From IMG/VR virus record IMGVR_UViG_3300043395_003072, positions 62,001 to 126,000 of that record: a DNA stretch of 64,000 nucleotides; one strand, written 5' to 3'. Source of the DNA: a virus. The position numbers were made by a program, and so were the translations under genes. Below the pieces are notes generated by a model. It worked only from the letters and a program-made list of their open reading frames with translations. It did not search any database and was not told the origin of the DNA. Shown one piece after another: positions 61,698 through 64,000 of this stretch (positions are counted from its first letter, which is position 1; every line of letters starts with the position of its first letter).

Positions 61698-64000
61698 TTA
61701 AAAATTCTTAGGATTAAAGCCACGGGGTAGGTATTTGGCTTGAGTTGAGAACCAATTGTCTGCGAACTCTTCACCATCTTTATTTAGGATATTTCTATAA
61801 GTATCTAGAACTTTTTTCTCATAAGCTCCCAGATTATCATCTAGGCTCTTAGTTGTAATAACAGTTGTATCTTCAGTAACTACTTTTTCTTCTTGTGCAT
61901 GATTAGAAGGATTCTCTACTTTTTTGTCAAGAATATTATTAGATACAGGATTATTGTTAATTTCAAGTTCATTTACAATATTATTATCTACAATATCAAT
62001 TTTTTCTTCTGTTTTATTATCAGAAGCCTTAACAAGATGATTTAGCAGTTCTTTGAATTGATTTGCAAGATTATCATACTTAGCTTGCAATTCTTCGAAA
62101 CGAACATCAAGTGAATCCTTACTCTCAGAAGACTCACAGCTCATTCTAGAAGCCTTCTTATTTACGCAAGCCATGATCTTAGCTTTGGTTGCATCAGAAG
62201 CCTTAGCTCTGCCAATCAAACGCTTAGCTGCAGTTACATGTGCGCAATCAGGGATGGGGAAGCTTCTGTTGGGTCCGCAGAAGGAAGACTCAGGTAATGA
62301 GTTGCGCTTCTCTGCCGAGAGCATTGCATCCATCTCAATTGTTAAGGCTTGTAATGCAAGATCAAGAATTTCCCAATCGATATCATCATCGACAACAACT
62401 TCAGAATCTTCCATATCAGGAGCTTCATCGAATTGAGCTTGCTGAGCCTCTGTAGGCTCATCAGCTACTTCAAGAAGATCCTCATTACCTTCTACTTGAA
62501 TATCTAGCTCTTCGTTATCCATGTTCTTCTCCTTCTTCGCAGAACTCTTTTTAGGATGCCCTGCTGGTAATAGATCATTATCTACGGTGTATTTAGGGTT
62601 AGATGGTCTTCCACTAGCTACTAGCTTCAAGAACGCATTTACTCTAGCTACACCCCAACCAGAACGAGACATTCCAGGTCTATGTGTACTTGAGAATGCG
62701 CCGGCTCCTCTACGATATACAGCCTTGAGCATACCGAGAGAAACCTTCTTGCCTTTCTCACTGCCATGCTTTTCATTGTGAGCTTTAGCTTTCTCTTTCA
62801 GAGAGTTAAGCACAGAGCCAACTTCGATCTTTCCAGAAGCTTTAGAAGCAGAGCCTTCAGCATTAACCTTAGAGCCTTTGATTCTCTCGGAGGGCTTAGC
62901 TGGAGTCTTAGCTCCTTTCCCTTCAGGGGAGGAGCGAGAAGCGTCTTGGCTTAATGACTCAGTTTGGGCTGAGTCATTTGCGGCGCTGATCTTGATTGCC
63001 CAGTCAACTCCGGTAGTTCCTCCCCAGCCGAGCCAAGCTACGTAGCCTCTATCCTTCCAAGGCTCACTCTTGTACTCAGGAGCGACTACAGCGTTCTTCC
63101 TGTGCCTGTTAAACGCTGCCATGCGTTTAACTGTCGACAAGCCAATCTCAGCTTTGCTAGCCAGTTGTCTGGCTCGGGCCCAGCCAACCGGCGTCATTCC
63201 CTTAACTTCGGAGCCGTACTTAGCTTTCCAGTCGAGTACCTGTTGAGCATTCCCTTTTGCCCCGGCGGGGACTTTAAAGGTTTTCTCATCTTCGATCAGC
63301 CCTGTCAAGGAAAAAATCTCTTCCGTCTCCAGAAAATCTTTTTCCATGCTTCCAGAGTAAGTTACTTTAATAACCATTCTCTCTTTGCCTGAGCTTTGTT
63401 GAACATATGTCTCTCCATTCTCATGGAGCTCCATCATGTTTTGATCACTCAGAGCCATAGAGTGGTCATACTTTACTTCATCTTCTTTTTCTTCGCTGGA
63501 GCTTTCTTCTTCTTTGGTGGCATCATGGGTGCGTTCTTGGTTTGCTTGTAAGCCATTTTGATCTCCTGTATCAAATAGTGAATCGGTTAGAATGATTTCT
63601 TGTAGATTATCTCTCTTGGTATCTTGAGTATTATCAAGAGAGTCTGTGATTTCCATTGCTAGGACTTGTGATAGATCATCAGCAGGGGTATTAACAATAC
63701 TACCCTCAAGAACAATGAAGTCTCCTGTAATGAATACACAGGTTTCTCCATCGTATTGTTCGCCATGTCTATGCTCACAAATTCCGTCTGTAGCCCAGTC
63801 GTTGTCACAAATAGAGCATACGTGGCGGTTAGTAGTGCTGCCTGCGCTAAAAGTAAGATAGCGACCATCAAGAAACTTTTTAATCGCGTCTTCATCTGTG
63901 ATATTTGCCTGCACTCTCATGCGACCTAAGCCGGGCCACTTCTTATCATTTAAAAGGTTATTCTTCTTTAAAGACTGATAGATCCTCTTAGGATTGTCTT
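61698..64000 (-). CDS. Prohead protease fused to several further domains, 5' end outside window
   Basis: The frame is open past the ATG at 63920 to the right edge, with family-like upstream residues (KRIYQSLKKNNLLNDKKWPG, then LGRMRVQANITDEDAIKKFL), so the gene begins outside. The protease end has DGRYLTFSAGS with the likely nucleophile Ser, and a Cys-rich segment (HVCSICDNDW, then ICEHRHGEQYDGETC) that may bind zinc. Further modules: an AFNRHRKNAVV/YVAWLGWGGTTGVDW segment, an RGAGAFSSTHRPGMSRSGWG/GRPSNPKYTVDNDLLPAGHP segment, and LPESSFCGPNRSFPIPDCAH resembling the DUF6582-type core. Between them lie acidic, Ser/Lys-rich linkers. A long acidic C-terminal part suits a scaffold. Thus it probably encodes protease, scaffold and additional domains in one polypeptide, cleaved during head maturation (inference). 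Confidence 0.7.
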   Translation of the reverse strand, partial: DNPKRIYQSLKKNNLLNDKKWPGLGRMRVQANITDEDAIKKFLDGRYLTFSAGSTTNRHVCSICDNDWATDGICEHRHGEQYDGETCVFITGDFIVLEGSIVNTPADDLSQVLAMEITDSLDNTQDTKRDNLQEIILTDSLFDTGDQNGLQANQERTHDATKEEESSSEEKEDEVKYDHSMALSDQNMMELHENGETYVQQSSGKERMVIKVTYSGSMEKDFLETEEIFSLTGLIEDEKTFKVPAGAKGNAQQVLDWKAKYGSEVKGMTPVGWARARQLASKAEIGLSTVKRMAAFNRHRKNAVVAPEYKSEPWKDRGYVAWLGWGGTTGVDWAIKISAANDSAQTESLSQDASRSSPEGKGAKTPAKPSERIKGSKVNAEGSASKASGKIEVGSVLNSLKEKAKAHNEKHGSEKGKKVSLGMLKAVYRRGAGAFSSTHRPGMSRSGWGVARVNAFLKLVASGRPSNPKYTVDNDLLPAGHPKKSSAKKEKNMDNEELDIQVEGNEDLLEVADEPTEAQQAQFDEAPDMEDSEVVVDDDIDWEILDLALQALTIEMDAMLSAEKRNSLPESSFCGPNRSFPIPDCAHVTAAKRLIGRAKASDATKAKIMACVNKKASRMSCESSESKDSLDVRFEELQAKYDNLANQFKELLNHLVKASDNKTEEKIDIVDNNIVNELEINNNPVSNNILDKKVENPSNHAQEEKVVTEDTTVITTKSLDDNLGAYEKKVLDTYRNILNKDGEEFADNWFSTQAKYLPRGFNPKNF

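Noticed and set aside
1-64000. tRNA genes, CRISPR arrays, integrase, insertion sequences
   Set aside because: No cloverleaf, repeat-spacer pattern or recombinase motif was seen by eye; a dedicated scan would be needed to exclude weak cases.

Overview
The window looks like part of a large, AT-rich (roughly one-third GC by eye) genome of a contractile-tailed phage (myovirus), probably of jumbo size. The evidence is an HK97-type major capsid protein, a tail sheath, a tail tube, a gp25-like wedge, a baseplate J-like protein and several giant virion proteins (1,288, 1,478, 1,904 and 3,046 aa), all in one collinear block. Strong AGGAGG-type ribosome binding sites, two M15-type peptidoglycan peptidase domains and an XhlA-like small membrane protein suggest a Gram-positive (Bacillota-like) host. 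That host call is inference. I saw no tRNA, rRNA, CRISPR array, insertion sequence or integrase, and every gap between genes is shorter than about 100 bases.

Layout. Positions 1-2221 (+ strand) hold the end of a separate operon: a ClpP-like protease cut by the window edge, a PD-(D/E)XK nuclease, a possible sigma-like protein that overlaps the next gene out of frame, and small coiled-coil proteins. It converges on the long minus-strand block, and the two stop codons overlap at 2218-2221. The rest (2218-64000) is a minus-strand late/structural block, read right to left. First comes the head: prohead protease fused to several other domains (61698-64000, 5' end outside), a probable decoration protein, then the major capsid protein followed by two hairpins. 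Next come Ig-like and connector/neck proteins (55248-58932), sheath, tube with a classic terminator, two tube paralogues (one with a ~280-residue insertion) and two probable tail assembly chaperones. Two giant proteins follow (43603-48039 and 34461-43601), then a tail lysin with two M15 domains, a hub-like giant protein, gp25, baseplate J and wedge-like proteins. Last are about 17 kb of beta-rich, Ig/discoidin-like distal tail or fibre proteins and a small holin-like pair.

How it fits together. The order capsid - neck - sheath - tube - chaperones - tape-measure region - hub - baseplate - fibres - lysis is the classic assembly order. Terminator-like hairpins directly after the capsid and tube genes would lower read-through after the products needed in most copies.

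Most interesting signal. The 3,046-aa virion protein carries GDFDADIYQVYHD (residues 2611-2623), which closely resembles the metal-binding GDLDGDxYxVxWD motif of the QDE-1/RdRP-like and YonO-like RNA polymerases with double-psi beta-barrels. It also has an RNP motif (1232-1234) and a downstream AQ...MRTYF segment (2706-2724) resembling conserved RNA polymerase motifs. It may be an injected virion RNA polymerase hidden in a tape-measure-sized protein, but this rests on motifs only and needs a profile or structure test.
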